Assembly (NCBI GenBank): GCA_947470165.1
Contig: CANISN010000020.1
Span: 1-14,473, forward strand
DNA: 14,473 nucleotides
Direction of reading: 5' to 3'
Source: Burkholderiaceae bacterium
GTDB lineage: Bacteria > Pseudomonadota > Gammaproteobacteria > Burkholderiales > Burkholderiaceae
Position numbers and translations under genes: made by a program. Positions within the stretch are counted from its first letter, which is position 1. The number at the start of each line of letters is the position of its first letter. This document shows positions 6,924 to 14,473 of the stretch, piece by piece. Under the pieces are notes generated by a model that made no database searches, was not told where the DNA came from, and saw only the letters and a program-made list of their open reading frames with translations.

Positions 6924-8360
6924 ATGAGTCAATCATTTGACGTATTAGTTATTGGTGGTGGCCCTGGTGGCTACATTGCAGCAATTCGTGCGGCCCAATT
7001 GGGGTTTAAGGTTGCCTGCGCAGAATCCAATGCTTATGACGATCCAAAAGGTGAGCCACGCTTAGGTGGTACTTGCTTAAACGTTGGTTGTATTCCATCA
7101 AAGGCTTTACTTGCCTCTTCTGAAGAGTTTGAGAAGATTAGTCATCATGTAGCAGACCACGGCATTACCGTTGGTTCTGTAAAGCTCGATTCCAACAAAA
7201 TGCTTGCGCGTAAAGACGCGATTGTGACAAAGATGACTGCTGGTATTCAGTTCTTGTTCCGTAAGAATAAAATTACTTTGCTCAAAGGACATGCGTCATT
7301 TGAAAGTAAGGGTACTGATGGATACCAAATTAAGGTGGATGGTAAGGATAAGGGCATTTTTACGGCCAAGAACATAATTATTGCTACAGGATCTAAGGCA
7401 CGTCATTTACCGAACATCCCAGTAGATAACGTATTAATCAGCGATAACGAGGGTGGCCTCAAGTTTGATTCCATTCCAAAGAAACTGGGTGTGATTGGTG
7501 CTGGTGTGATTGGCCTCGAGTTGGGTTCTGTCTGGCGTCGTGTTGGTTCTGACGTCACTATTTTGGAAGCGCTTCCCACTTTCTTAGGTGCTTGCGATCA
7601 AGGTATCGCTAAAGAGGCGCAAAAGATCTTTACCAAACAAGGCCTCAAAATGAATATGGGTGTCAAGATTGGTGAAGTCAAGGTGGATAAAAAAGGTGTT
7701 GCTGTTCACTACACTGACAGCGATGGTAAAGCTCAAAAATTAGAGTGCGATCGATTAATTGTTTCTGTTGGTCGCGTGCCAAATACTGAGAAATTAGGTC
7801 TCGATAAGATTGGTCTCAAAGTAGATGAGCGTGGCTTCATTCCAATTGATGACCATACCTGTGCTACCGCAGCACCCGGTGTTTATGCGGTTGGTGATGT
7901 AGTGCGTGGACCAATGTTGGCACACAAAGCAGAAGACGAGGGTGTGTTGGTTGCCGAAATCATTGCAGGTCAAAAACCACATATCGATTACAACTGCATT
8001 CCTTGGGTTATTTATACCGATCCAGAGATTGCTTGGGTTGGTAAAACGGAAGAGCAGCTCAAGCAAGCTGGCATTGCTTACAAGGCTGGCCAGTTCCCAT
8101 TTGCTGCCAATGGTCGCGCATTAGGTATGGATCGTGCCGATGGTTTTGTCAAAGTGTTGGCCGATGAAAAAACGGATGAAATTTTGGGCGTCCATATTAT
8201 TGGCCCCAATGCTTCTGACTTGATTGCTGAAGCTGCAGTGGCGATGGAATTTAAAGCAGCGGCTGAAGATATTGCTCGTATCTGTCATCCACATCCAAGC
8301 TTATCAGAAGTGGTTCGCGAGGCAGCATTAGCGACGGATAAACGTGCATTAAACATGTAA
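6924..8360 (+). CDS. lpdA: Dihydrolipoyl dehydrogenase (E3)
   Basis: E3 is a flavoprotein that reoxidises dihydrolipoamide on E2 and passes electrons via a disulfide and FAD to NAD+. The 478-aa product starts with the FAD-binding GGGPGG (11-16). The redox-active pair is Cys51 and Cys56 in GGTCLNVGCIPSK. A second dinucleotide fold for NAD+ is seen at GVIGAGVIGLELGSVW, and the second FAD signature at GVYAVGDVV. The C-terminal dimer interface holds the catalytic His457 and Glu462 (HPHPSLSE). All key residues are present. GAGGGAAG just before the ATG is a strong ribosome-binding site, and only 11 nt separate it from the sucB stop. The E3 is probably dedicated to the 2-oxoglutarate complex here, though E3 is often shared with other 2-oxoacid dehydrogenases and the glycine cleavage system. 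Confidence 0.96.
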   Translation: MSQSFDVLVIGGGPGGYIAAIRAAQLGFKVACAESNAYDDPKGEPRLGGTCLNVGCIPSKALLASSEEFEKISHHVADHGITVGSVKLDSNKMLARKDAIVTKMTAGIQFLFRKNKITLLKGHASFESKGTDGYQIKVDGKDKGIFTAKNIIIATGSKARHLPNIPVDNVLISDNEGGLKFDSIPKKLGVIGAGVIGLELGSVWRRVGSDVTILEALPTFLGACDQGIAKEAQKIFTKQGLKMNMGVKIGEVKVDKKGVAVHYTDSDGKAQKLECDRLIVSVGRVPNTEKLGLDKIGLKVDERGFIPIDDHTCATAAPGVYAVGDVVRGPMLAHKAEDEGVLVAEIIAGQKPHIDYNCIPWVIYTDPEIAWVGKTEEQLKQAGIAYKAGQFPFAANGRALGMDRADGFVKVLADEKTDEILGVHIIGPNASDLIAEAAVAMEFKAAAEDIARICHPHPSLSEVVREAALATDKRALNM

Positions 8361-9464
8361 TTGAAAGCATTAGAGTATTACCATCAAGAATTAAAAGTGC
8401 GCGGGTATCAAAGCGATCCCGCGCAGCTTGCTGCTATTGAGCGCTTGCAAGATTGCGAGGATGAGTGGGTTGCTTATAAAGAAATCCGTAGTAGTGGTCT
8501 CAAAAAGAAACTGTTTCACCCAAAGTTGCCGCGTGGTGTTTATCTCTGGGGTGGAGTAGGCCGCGGCAAATCCTTTCTGATGGATTGTTTCTTTGCAGCA
8601 TCTCCATTAGAAAAAAAGATCCGCATCCATTTTCATGAATTTATGCGTGAAGTACATCGCGAGCTTCATGAGCTGTCTGGATTATCTGATCCACTTGATG
8701 AGCTTGCTAAAAGAATAGCCATGCGCTATCGCCTCATCTGTTTTGATGAGTTTCATATTAATGACATTGCCGATGCCATGATTTTGTATCGCTTATTGAG
8801 CGCGCTTTTTGAAGATCGTGTTCAGTTTGTGATGACATCAAACTACCAGCCAAATGAGCTATATCCTAATGGCTTGCATCGCGATCGCTTGCTTCCCGCT
8901 ATCAAACTTCTTGAAGAACAGCTTGATGTTATGAATGTCGATGCGGGTAATGATTATCGACGTGTGCAGATGGCTCAAGTACAGGCTTATCTCATGCCAG
9001 TAAATGCACATACCCATTCAATTCTGATGCAAATGTTTAAGACATTAATTGGAAACCAGAAGGAAACGGTTCGTCCTGTGCTGCGGATTGAATCTCGAGA
9101 GTTAAGGCCTCTCCACATGGCCGAAGGAGTGGTGTGGTTTGATTTTCAGACTTTGTGTTGTGGTCCAAGGTCTCAAAATGATTACCTTGAGATAGCCAAG
9201 CTCTTTCATACGGTGATTTTGTCAGGGGTTCCGTATATGCCCCCGAGGATGACCAATGAAGCCCGCCGTTTCATTTGGCTGATTGATGTGCTGTATGACC
9301 ATAAGATCAAGCTAATTATCTCTGCAGAGCTCCCTGCCGTTGATCTGTATACCGATGGTCAAATCACCAGTGAGTTCTCCAGAACGGTATCTCGCTTGAT
9401 TGAGATGCAATCCCGTGACTACCTAGATGCACCTCGTCGGGTGGTGGACACTAGATTGACCTAA
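8361..9464 (+). CDS. zapE: Cell division protein ZapE (AFG1-like ATPase)
   Basis: ZapE is an AFG1/LACE1-type P-loop ATPase. In E. coli it associates with the Z-ring and destabilises FtsZ polymers under some conditions; it is probably cytoplasmic or membrane-associated. The 367-aa product begins with the family's N-terminal segment (LEYYHQELKVRGYQSDPAQ). It carries Walker A GGVGRGKS (64-71) and Walker B LICFDEF (125-131), followed by HINDIADAM typical of the family, and ends in an AAA-like lid. Translation appears to start at TTG 8361, immediately after the lpdA TAA with no intervening base, because the codon before it in frame is that stop. No clear Shine-Dalgarno sequence is visible, so termination-reinitiation from lpdA is likely. 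Its presence after the E3 gene matches gene order in many Burkholderiales. Confidence 0.92.
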   Translation: MKALEYYHQELKVRGYQSDPAQLAAIERLQDCEDEWVAYKEIRSSGLKKKLFHPKLPRGVYLWGGVGRGKSFLMDCFFAASPLEKKIRIHFHEFMREVHRELHELSGLSDPLDELAKRIAMRYRLICFDEFHINDIADAMILYRLLSALFEDRVQFVMTSNYQPNELYPNGLHRDRLLPAIKLLEEQLDVMNVDAGNDYRRVQMAQVQAYLMPVNAHTHSILMQMFKTLIGNQKETVRPVLRIESRELRPLHMAEGVVWFDFQTLCCGPRSQNDYLEIAKLFHTVILSGVPYMPPRMTNEARRFIWLIDVLYDHKIKLIISAELPAVDLYTDGQITSEFSRTVSRLIEMQSRDYLDAPRRVVDTRLT

Positions 9465-9473
9465 AATGGGCTT

Positions 9474-10322
9474 ATGACTAGTAATTCAAGCCTAAACGCA
9501 GATTTACATTGCCACTCCGTGGTTTCTGATGGAACCTTAACGCCTGAGCAACTAGCGGAGCGTGCGCATGAGAATGGCGTCCGCTTATGGGCATTGACGG
9601 ATCATGACGAGTTGGGTGGTCAGGAAAGAGCCCGTATTGCTGCTAGTTCATTCGGCATGGATTATCTTTCAGGGGTTGAGATCTCGGTGACCTGGATGGG
9701 TCAGACCATTCATATTGTTGGTCTCGGTATTGATGCTTCCAACGCTGGAATTTTAGAGGGGTTGCGGCGTACCCGTGAAGGTCGTGGCAATCGTGCCAAG
9801 CAGATGGCAGAACAACTGCTAAAGGTGGGTATTCCTGGGGCCTATGAAGGCGCTCTGCATTTCGCTGGTAATCATGATTTAATTTCTCGTACCCACTTTG
9901 CACGCTTCCTGGTTGATCAGGGTGTCTGTCGTGATACCGAGCAAGTGTTTAAAAACTATTTAGTTGAAGATAAACCTGGTTATGTGCCCCACCTTTGGGC
10001 CTCATTAGATGATGCAGTCGCTTGGATCAAGACAGCTGGTGGCGCTGCCGTTATCGCACATCCAGGACGATATAAGCTCAGCGCCATGCAAATGGATGAG
10101 CTCTATAAGCATTTTAAGGAAATCGGCGGCATGGCAATTGAAGTCATCACTGGCAGCCATAGTCCAAGCCAATATCAAACCTATGGCAAGATTGCTGAGC
10201 ATTATGGGTTTTTAGCTTCCCGTGGATCTGATTTTCATGATCCAGAGGAGAGTTATATTGACTTAGGTACCTTACCGCATTTACCCGATCATTTAACCCC
10301 GGTATGGACGCTATTTCATTAG
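9474..10322 (+). CDS. PHP-domain phosphoesterase, RNase AM / nucleoside 3',5'-bisphosphate phosphatase type
   Basis: This is a metal-dependent PHP-family hydrolase of 282 aa, similar to YciV of E. coli (RNase AM, a 5'-3' exonuclease on short RNA) and to a characterised nucleoside 3',5'-bisphosphate phosphatase of Chromobacterium. The N-terminal metal-binding motif is DLHCHSVVSDG (His12, His14, Asp19), followed by TDHD with His44 and by Glu69 in SGVEIS. His80 (TIHIVGLG), AHPGRYK and the C-terminal RGSDFHDP supply further ligands, so a trinuclear site appears complete. There is no polymerase domain as in DnaE or PolX. The ATG lies 9 nt after the zapE stop with only a weak ribosome-binding site. 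It is followed after 52 nt by trpS. The choice between RNase and small-molecule phosphatase activity cannot be made from sequence, and both may hold. Confidence 0.85.
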   Translation: MTSNSSLNADLHCHSVVSDGTLTPEQLAERAHENGVRLWALTDHDELGGQERARIAASSFGMDYLSGVEISVTWMGQTIHIVGLGIDASNAGILEGLRRTREGRGNRAKQMAEQLLKVGIPGAYEGALHFAGNHDLISRTHFARFLVDQGVCRDTEQVFKNYLVEDKPGYVPHLWASLDDAVAWIKTAGGAAVIAHPGRYKLSAMQMDELYKHFKEIGGMAIEVITGSHSPSQYQTYGKIAEHYGFLASRGSDFHDPEESYIDLGTLPHLPDHLTPVWTLFH

Positions 10323-10374
10323 GCGACTATTTCACTTAACCAGTTGTAATTACCTTTAAATAATAAAGATCAAG

Positions 10375-11577
10375 ATGTTTGAAGAACGCGTTCTCTCTGG
10401 TATGCGACCAACAGGTAGTTTGCACCTCGGCCATTACCATGGTGTTTTAAAGAATTGGGTTCGCTTGCAGTCTGAGTATCCCTGCTACTTTTTTGTAGCA
10501 GACTGGCATGCCTTAACAACTCACTATGAAACCCCCGATGTGATTGAGCAATCAGTTTGGGATATGGTAATTGACTGGCTTGCTTGCGGCGTTGACCCAA
10601 ATCAGGCGACATTATTTATACAGAGTAAAGTTCCCGAGCATGCTGAACTATTCTTGTTGCTTTCAATGGGCACCCCCTTGGGCTGGCTAGAGCGCGTTCC
10701 AACATACAAGGATCAAATTGAAAAGCTCAAAGAAAAGGATCTGCAGACTTATGGATTCTTGGGCTACCCTTTGCTTCAAGCTGCCGACATTCTGATTTAT
10801 CGTGCGCAATTTGTGCCGGTAGGCGAGGATCAAGTCCCGCATGTGGAGATGACCCGTGAAGTAGCGCGCCGTTTTAATTATCTCTATGGCCGCGAGCCTG
10901 GCTTTGAAGAGAAGGCTCTAGAGGCAGTCAAAAAACTAGGCAGTAAGCGCGCCAAGATGTACGCTGAGTTACGCGTTGCCTTTCAGGAGCGGGGCGATGA
11001 TGAGGCTTTAGAGCAAGCCAAAGCATTGCTCCAAGAGGCGCAAAGCCTTTCTATGGCAGATCGTGAAAGATTGTTTGGCTTCTTAGAGGGCGCTCGCAAA
11101 ATTATTTTGCCAGAGCCGCAAGCCTTGCTTACTAGTGCTTCGCGCATGCCAGGTATTGATGGCCAAAAGATGTCAAAGTCTTATGGCAATACGATTAGCA
11201 TTCGTGAGAAACCAGAAGAAGTGATCCGCTCTATTCGCACTATGCCAACGGATCCAGCGCGTGTTCGCAGAACTGATCCGGGAGATCCAGCGCGTTGCCC
11301 AGTTTGGCAATTACATACCGTGTATTCCAATGAGGATACCAAGACTTGGGTGCAAAAGGAGTGTCAGTCAGCAGGTATTGGTTGCTTGGAGTGTAAACAA
11401 CCTGTGATTGATGCCATTCTTACTGAACAGCAACCGATGTTTGAGCGTGCGCAGAAATATTTGGATGACCCAAGTTTACTGCGCTCCATCATTGCCGATG
11501 GTTGCGACAAGGCTCGCAAGGTTGCGCAAGAAACGATGCGCGAGGTCCGTGAGTCTATGGGTCTAGCGTACGATTAA
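10375..11577 (+). CDS. trpS: Tryptophanyl-tRNA synthetase
   Basis: This class I aminoacyl-tRNA synthetase charges tRNA-Trp in the cytoplasm. The 400-aa product has the HIGH-type motif HLGH (17-20) in TGSLHLGHYHGVLKNW and the KMSKS motif at 265-269 (GQKMSKSYGN). Tryptophan-pocket and dimer segments lie between (LGYPLLQAADIL, then VPVGEDQVPHVEMTREVARRF). It is about 65 residues longer than the E. coli enzyme. The extra length is mainly a Lys/Glu/Ala-rich, probably helical insertion at about 173-245, between the catalytic half and the KMSKS region. The ATG is preceded only by a weak AAAG. The 52-nt spacer before it is AT-rich and could hold a weak promoter. A small methyltransferase gene follows within 20 nt. 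Confidence 0.95.
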   Translation: MFEERVLSGMRPTGSLHLGHYHGVLKNWVRLQSEYPCYFFVADWHALTTHYETPDVIEQSVWDMVIDWLACGVDPNQATLFIQSKVPEHAELFLLLSMGTPLGWLERVPTYKDQIEKLKEKDLQTYGFLGYPLLQAADILIYRAQFVPVGEDQVPHVEMTREVARRFNYLYGREPGFEEKALEAVKKLGSKRAKMYAELRVAFQERGDDEALEQAKALLQEAQSLSMADRERLFGFLEGARKIILPEPQALLTSASRMPGIDGQKMSKSYGNTISIREKPEEVIRSIRTMPTDPARVRRTDPGDPARCPVWQLHTVYSNEDTKTWVQKECQSAGIGCLECKQPVIDAILTEQQPMFERAQKYLDDPSLLRSIIADGCDKARKVAQETMREVRESMGLAYD

Positions 11578-11596
11578 GGCCATTTGCTTGGCTTCA

Positions 11597-12118
11597 ATGC
11601 ATGATGCGATACTAGATGCCTCCAGTTGGGTAAGGCGTTTTGCACCGCTCATTCCGACCGAAGGTTCTGTATTGGATTTAGCTTGTGGTGCAGGTAGGCA
11701 TGCTGGTTTATTGGCATCACTAGGTCATACTGTTTTAGCTGTTGACCAAGATATCAGTGCTATTGAGGGCTTGCCAAATCCCAGAATTCAAAGTCAAAAA
11801 GAGGATCTTGAGGGAGATATTTGGCCTCTATCAGGTCAGCAATTTTCAGGGATTGTTGTGGCTAACTATCTCTACCGCCCGTTTTTGGATCAGCTGCCCA
11901 AAATGCTGCGTGATGGCGGTATCTTGATCTATGAAACCTTCGCCGCTGGGAATGCTCAATTTGGAAAGCCATCCAATCCTAATTTCTTACTAAATCCAGG
12001 GGAATTACTTGCTTTAGCGGCTAGCGCAGGGCTTAAGGTGCTCGCCTATGAGGATATTTACCTTGATCAGCCTAAACCAGCCATGGTTCAGCGGATTTGT
12101 GCTTTAAAAGGAAATTAA
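11597..12118 (+). CDS. small class I SAM-dependent methyltransferase
   Basis: This 173-aa Rossmann-fold methyltransferase has an unknown substrate. Motif I, VLDLACGAGRH (25-35), binds S-adenosylmethionine. The acidic residue after the second strand is Asp50 (LAVDQD), motif II/III covers GIVVANYLYRP, and the strand GGILIYETFA is followed by GNAQFGKPSNPNFLLNPGEL, a run I associate with TehB/UbiE-like proteins of unassigned role. The frame is open to an upstream TTG at 11588; ATG 11597 is preferred for its codon, but neither has a strong ribosome-binding site. The gene follows trpS closely and precedes dapA by about 60 nt, so it is probably cotranscribed with trpS. Nothing in the neighbourhood reveals its target. 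Confidence 0.8.
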   Translation: MHDAILDASSWVRRFAPLIPTEGSVLDLACGAGRHAGLLASLGHTVLAVDQDISAIEGLPNPRIQSQKEDLEGDIWPLSGQQFSGIVVANYLYRPFLDQLPKMLRDGGILIYETFAAGNAQFGKPSNPNFLLNPGELLALAASAGLKVLAYEDIYLDQPKPAMVQRICALKGN

Positions 12119-12132
12119 AAGGGTGCATTCCG

Positions 12133-12162
12133 TTACAATTTGTTGCTTAACATTCAGATAAT
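12133..12162 (+). promoter_or_regulatory. possible dapA promoter
   Basis: TTACAA (12133-12138) and GATAAT (12157-12162, five of six) are 18 bp apart and would start transcription near 12169, just before the chosen dapA start at 12176. Alternatively TACAAT (12134-12139) is itself a -10 box, but it lacks a recognisable -35. Readthrough from trpS and the methyltransferase gene may be the main source of dapA mRNA. Confidence 0.25.
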
Positions 12163-12175
12163 TCAGACGCATTCA

Positions 12176-13099
12176 GTGACTAATACAACACAATCCGACG
12201 CCTCTATAAAGCCCATCGCTGGGAGTATGCCTGCCATCGTGACGCCGATGCTCGAGGATGGGGCTCTGGATTTTCCTGCCTTACGTTCATTACTTGATTG
12301 GCATGTCGCCGAAGGTTCAGATGGCATTGTGATTGTGGGTACTAGCGGTGAATCCCCAACGGTTTCCGTAGAAGAGCATTGTGAGTTGATCAAAGTAACT
12401 GTTGACCATATTGCGGGACGCATTCCAGTTATCGCTGGAACTGGCGGAAACTCAACAACCGAAGCAATCGAGCTAACCAAGTTCGCTAAATCAGTGGGTG
12501 CGGATGCTAGCTTGCAGGTTGTCCCTTATTACAACAAACCTACGCAAGAAGGTATGTTTTCCCACTTCAAGAAAATTGCAGAGTCGGTTGATCTCCCCGT
12601 CATTCTTTATAATGTTCCCGGAAGAACGATTGCAGATCTTGCCAGTGAGACAACAGTTCGCCTTGCAGGAGTGCCTGGCATCATTGGCATTAAAGATGCG
12701 ACAGGGAGCATTGAGCGCGGAACTATATTGCTAGCTGATTTGAAGCGCGCTGGGTATCATGATTTCTCGGTATTTTCTGGTGACGACCTCAGTGCTGCTA
12801 TGTTGATGCTCATGGGTGGCAAAGGAAATATCTCTGTTACTGCGAATATCGCACCCCGCTTGATGCATGACTTGTGCCAGGCGGCTATGTCTGATAATGT
12901 TGTCAAGACCCGCGCGATTCAATATCAATTACTGGCTGTTCATAAGGCCATGTTTACTGAGGCAAACCCGATTCCTGTGAAATGGGCCTTGCATGAAATG
13001 GGCAAAATCACTGCTGGAATTCGTTTGCCTTTAACCCCTTTGAGTGTCGCTTTGCGCGAACCTCTAAAGACTGCAATGAAACAGGCCGGCCTACTATGA
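12176..13099 (+). CDS. dapA: 4-hydroxy-tetrahydrodipicolinate synthase
   Basis: DapA condenses pyruvate with aspartate semialdehyde, the first committed step to diaminopimelate and lysine and hence to peptidoglycan. It is a cytoplasmic TIM-barrel lyase. Numbered from GTG 12176 (307 aa), the pyruvate-binding loop is GTSGES (55-60) and PYYN gives Tyr119. LYNVPGRT supplies Tyr145, the proton relay, and Arg150, which binds the carboxylate. The Schiff-base lysine is Lys173 in [10 protein letters not shown]. The frame is open to a TTG at 12140, which would add 12 residues of unlikely sequence. The GTG gives an N-terminus (MTNTTQSD, then [12 protein letters not shown]) like that of relatives, so it is chosen, although no good ribosome-binding site is visible. 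The stop overlaps the start of bamC by four bases (ATGA), the usual dapA-bamC coupling. Confidence 0.94.
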   Translation: MTNTTQSDASIKPIAGSMPAIVTPMLEDGALDFPALRSLLDWHVAEGSDGIVIVGTSGESPTVSVEEHCELIKVTVDHIAGRIPVIAGTGGNSTTEAIELTKFAKSVGADASLQVVPYYNKPTQEGMFSHFKKIAESVDLPVILYNVPGRTIADLASETTVRLAGVPGIIGIKDATGSIERGTILLADLKRAGYHDFSVFSGDDLSAAMLMLMGGKGNISVTANIAPRLMHDLCQAAMSDNVVKTRAIQYQLLAVHKAMFTEANPIPVKWALHEMGKITAGIRLPLTPLSVALREPLKTAMKQAGLL

Positions 13100-14244
13100 T
13101 GAATTTAATGCAATCTCTACGCCAGTATTGCGTAGCTTTATTAATTTTTTCTGCTATATCTTTTGGTTTAGTGGGCTGTAAATCAGTTTCTTCTAACGAT
13201 ACGGTGGACTATAAAACTGTCGGCGCTGTTCGTGGGCCCAATTTGTCATTCCCGCCTGACTTAATTACTGCCCAGGCTGATCGTCGCTACATTGTGCAAG
13301 ATGGTACTGCCACTATGTCCGAGTACAACGCTGCGGTTAAAAAATCTGTACAGACTCGCAAGAATGTCATGACCGGTATTCCGGGTATGCGGATTGCTAG
13401 AGATGGTGAGCGTCGTTGGTTGGTAGTCGAAAAGCCAGCACCAGAGTTATACCCACAAATTAAAGATTTTTGGCAAGAGAATGGTTTCCTTTTGGTAATT
13501 GACTCACCATCGACCGGCATCATGGAAACTGATTGGGCTGAGAACCGAGCCAAGATTGCGCAAGACTTTATTCGCTCTACTATTGGCCGCGTCTTAGATT
13601 CTCTTTACGATACCGGTGAGCGTGATAAATACAAAATACGTCTTGAAGTTAGCAAACCAGGTGAGACTGAGATTTATATCACTCATCGGGGCTCCATTGA
13701 AAAATGTGTAAGCGATAGTACTGCTACTTGTATCTCTACAGTTTGGACAGCACGCCCAAGCGACCCTGAACTAGAGGCAGTTTTCTTGGCTCGCTTAATG
13801 GAGCGTTTAGGAATGACTCAGGAGCAGGCTAAAGCGCAAGTTGCCGTGCCGCTAGATCGTAAGACACAGAAGGCAAAGCTAGTTCAAGAGGGTGTTAATA
13901 CCGCCCACATTGAATTGGCATCGGGCTTTGACCGCGCATGGCGAGATACTGGTCTTGCCTTGGATCGATCTAACTTTACTGTAGAAGACCGCAACCGTGC
14001 TAACGGTATTTTCTATGTGCGTTACGTCAATCCAAAAGATTTAGGTGATACCAAAGGCTTCTTTGCGAATCTCTTTAGTAGCAAGGATGACTCTAGTCTG
14101 AAGGCGAAGAAATATCTTGTCATTGTTAAATCCACGAGTGATAAATCTTCCAGTGTCTATGTTCAAAATGCAGATGGTAAACCTGAAAATACTCCGGCTG
14201 GATTGCAACTTTTGACTCTGCTCACTGAGCAGATGTCCAGATAA
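13096..14244 (+). CDS. bamC: Outer membrane assembly lipoprotein BamC
   Basis: BamC (NlpB) is an accessory lipoprotein of the BAM complex, which folds beta-barrel proteins into the outer membrane. The 382-aa product has an N-terminal signal with a hydrophobic core (about 11-26) and the lipobox GLVGC, so Cys28 is the probable lipidated residue. Lys29 at +2 is not an inner-membrane retention signal. A low-structure segment with [18 protein letters not shown] follows, equivalent to the BamD-binding N-terminal region. Two helix-grip domains come next, at about 95-215 and 265-375 ([20 protein letters not shown] marks the second). The ATG overlaps the dapA stop in ATGA, indicating translational coupling. 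A strong hairpin terminator follows the gene. The family is poorly conserved in sequence, but the dapA-bamC order and the domain layout make the identity firm. Confidence 0.9.
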   Translation: MMNLMQSLRQYCVALLIFSAISFGLVGCKSVSSNDTVDYKTVGAVRGPNLSFPPDLITAQADRRYIVQDGTATMSEYNAAVKKSVQTRKNVMTGIPGMRIARDGERRWLVVEKPAPELYPQIKDFWQENGFLLVIDSPSTGIMETDWAENRAKIAQDFIRSTIGRVLDSLYDTGERDKYKIRLEVSKPGETEIYITHRGSIEKCVSDSTATCISTVWTARPSDPELEAVFLARLMERLGMTQEQAKAQVAVPLDRKTQKAKLVQEGVNTAHIELASGFDRAWRDTGLALDRSNFTVEDRNRANGIFYVRYVNPKDLGDTKGFFANLFSSKDDSSLKAKKYLVIVKSTSDKSSSVYVQNADGKPENTPAGLQLLTLLTEQMSR

Positions 14245-14275
14245 GTAATTCAATCTAATTAGTTTAAGCCAATAA

Positions 14276-14299
14276 AAAAGCCGCTTTTCAGCGGCTTTT
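14276..14299. terminator. strong bidirectional terminator after bamC
   Basis: AAAAGCCGCT (14276-14285) and AGCGGCTTTT (14290-14299) form a perfect 10-bp stem with a TTTC loop. The plus strand ends in a T-run and the minus strand also has one from the A tract at 14274-14279. It can stop both bamC and the convergent small lipoprotein gene. Confidence 0.93.
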
Positions 14300-14315
14300 G
14301 ATTTCAAGAAGAAGA

Positions 14316-14473
14316 TTACTTCTTAGCGTCAGCAGCTGGAGCAGCAGCTGGAGCAGCTGGAGCAGCAGCAGGAGCGTCAGCAGCAGGAGCAGCGGCAGGA
14401 GCAGCAGGAGCGACTTCTACAGGTTTTGCTTCTTCTTTTTTACCGCAAGCGGTTAAAGCGATTGCCAACAATG
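14316..14473 (-). CDS. small Ala/Pro-rich lipoprotein, partial (5' end outside window)
   Basis: The minus strand encodes the C-terminal 51 residues of a small protein whose start lies beyond the right edge; the stop is TTA at 14316-14318. The visible part begins LLAIALTACGKKEEAKPVEV. This is the end of a signal peptide and a lipobox (LTAC), so the Cys followed by Gly-Lys-Lys is the probable lipidated N-terminus. The remainder is almost entirely Ala and Pro with a few Asp (APAAPAAAPAADAPAAAP repeats), ending in DAKK, and is likely extended and unstructured in the periplasm. Such short Ala/Pro/Lys lipoproteins are common but uncharacterised. I cannot assign a function. It converges on bamC and shares the hairpin terminator at 14276-14299. 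Confidence 0.75.
   Translation of the reverse strand, partial: LLAIALTACGKKEEAKPVEVAPAAPAAAPAADAPAAAPAAPAAAPAADAKK
14329..14411. repeat. low-complexity GCAGCTGGA/GCAGCAGGA repeat
   Basis: This is an imperfect tandem of 6-9-base units made from GCAGCT, GGAGCA and GCAGGA. It encodes the Ala/Pro tail of the minus-strand lipoprotein. Such repeats can change length by slippage in steps of three bases, altering tail length without breaking the frame. Confidence 0.7.

Noticed and set aside
12344..12361. Altered DapA pyruvate loop (GTSGES instead of the E. coli GTTGES)
   Set aside because: Ser for Thr is conservative and, as I recall, usual in Burkholderiales DapA; the lysine, tyrosines and arginine of the active site are all present.
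14329..14411. CRISPR-like or tandem DNA repeat array
   Set aside because: The units are 6-9 bases, imperfect and fully explained by Ala/Pro codons of the minus-strand lipoprotein gene.

Overview
This window looks like core chromosome of a moderate-GC betaproteobacterium of the order Burkholderiales, most likely Polynucleobacter or a close relative. The inference rests on gene order (ihfA, MerR regulator, tRNA-Pro; sucA-sucB-lpdA-zapE; trpS-methyltransferase-dapA-bamC), on a long TrpRS with an internal insertion, and on protein wording typical of that group. No mobile element, CRISPR array or phage gene was seen.

Left part (1-1257): ihfA overlaps a small MerR-type regulator gene. They are followed by a tRNA-Pro(GGG) gene with an extended -10 promoter and a PaaI-type hotdog thioesterase gene. 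Middle-left (1258-2533): a very AT-rich intergenic stretch with a perfect 11-bp inverted repeat and a consensus -10 leads into a short H-NS-family gene. This gene converges, over a shared bidirectional terminator, on a minus-strand regulator that joins an excisionase/MerR-like helix-turn-helix to a degenerate receiver-like domain.

Centre (2534-9464): a divergent intergenic region with several palindromes leads into the 2-oxoglutarate dehydrogenase operon: sucA (E1), sucB (E2), lpdA (E3), then zapE with no gap. The roughly 80 nt before sucA fold into three consecutive hairpins, the last of which pairs with the Shine-Dalgarno sequence. The position and design match the sucA RNA motif known upstream of sucA in Burkholderiales, a candidate riboswitch whose ligand, as far as I know, has not been established. 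This is the most interesting item in the window.

Right part (9474-14473): a PHP-domain phosphoesterase/RNase AM-like gene, trpS, a small SAM methyltransferase gene, dapA and bamC (overlapping by ATGA). A strong bidirectional terminator is shared with a convergent, partial, Ala/Pro-rich small lipoprotein gene that runs off the window end.

Functionally the window combines nucleoid proteins (IHF-alpha, H-NS), a complete TCA-cycle enzyme complex, translation (tRNA-Pro, TrpRS), lysine/peptidoglycan precursor synthesis (DapA) and outer-membrane assembly (BamC).
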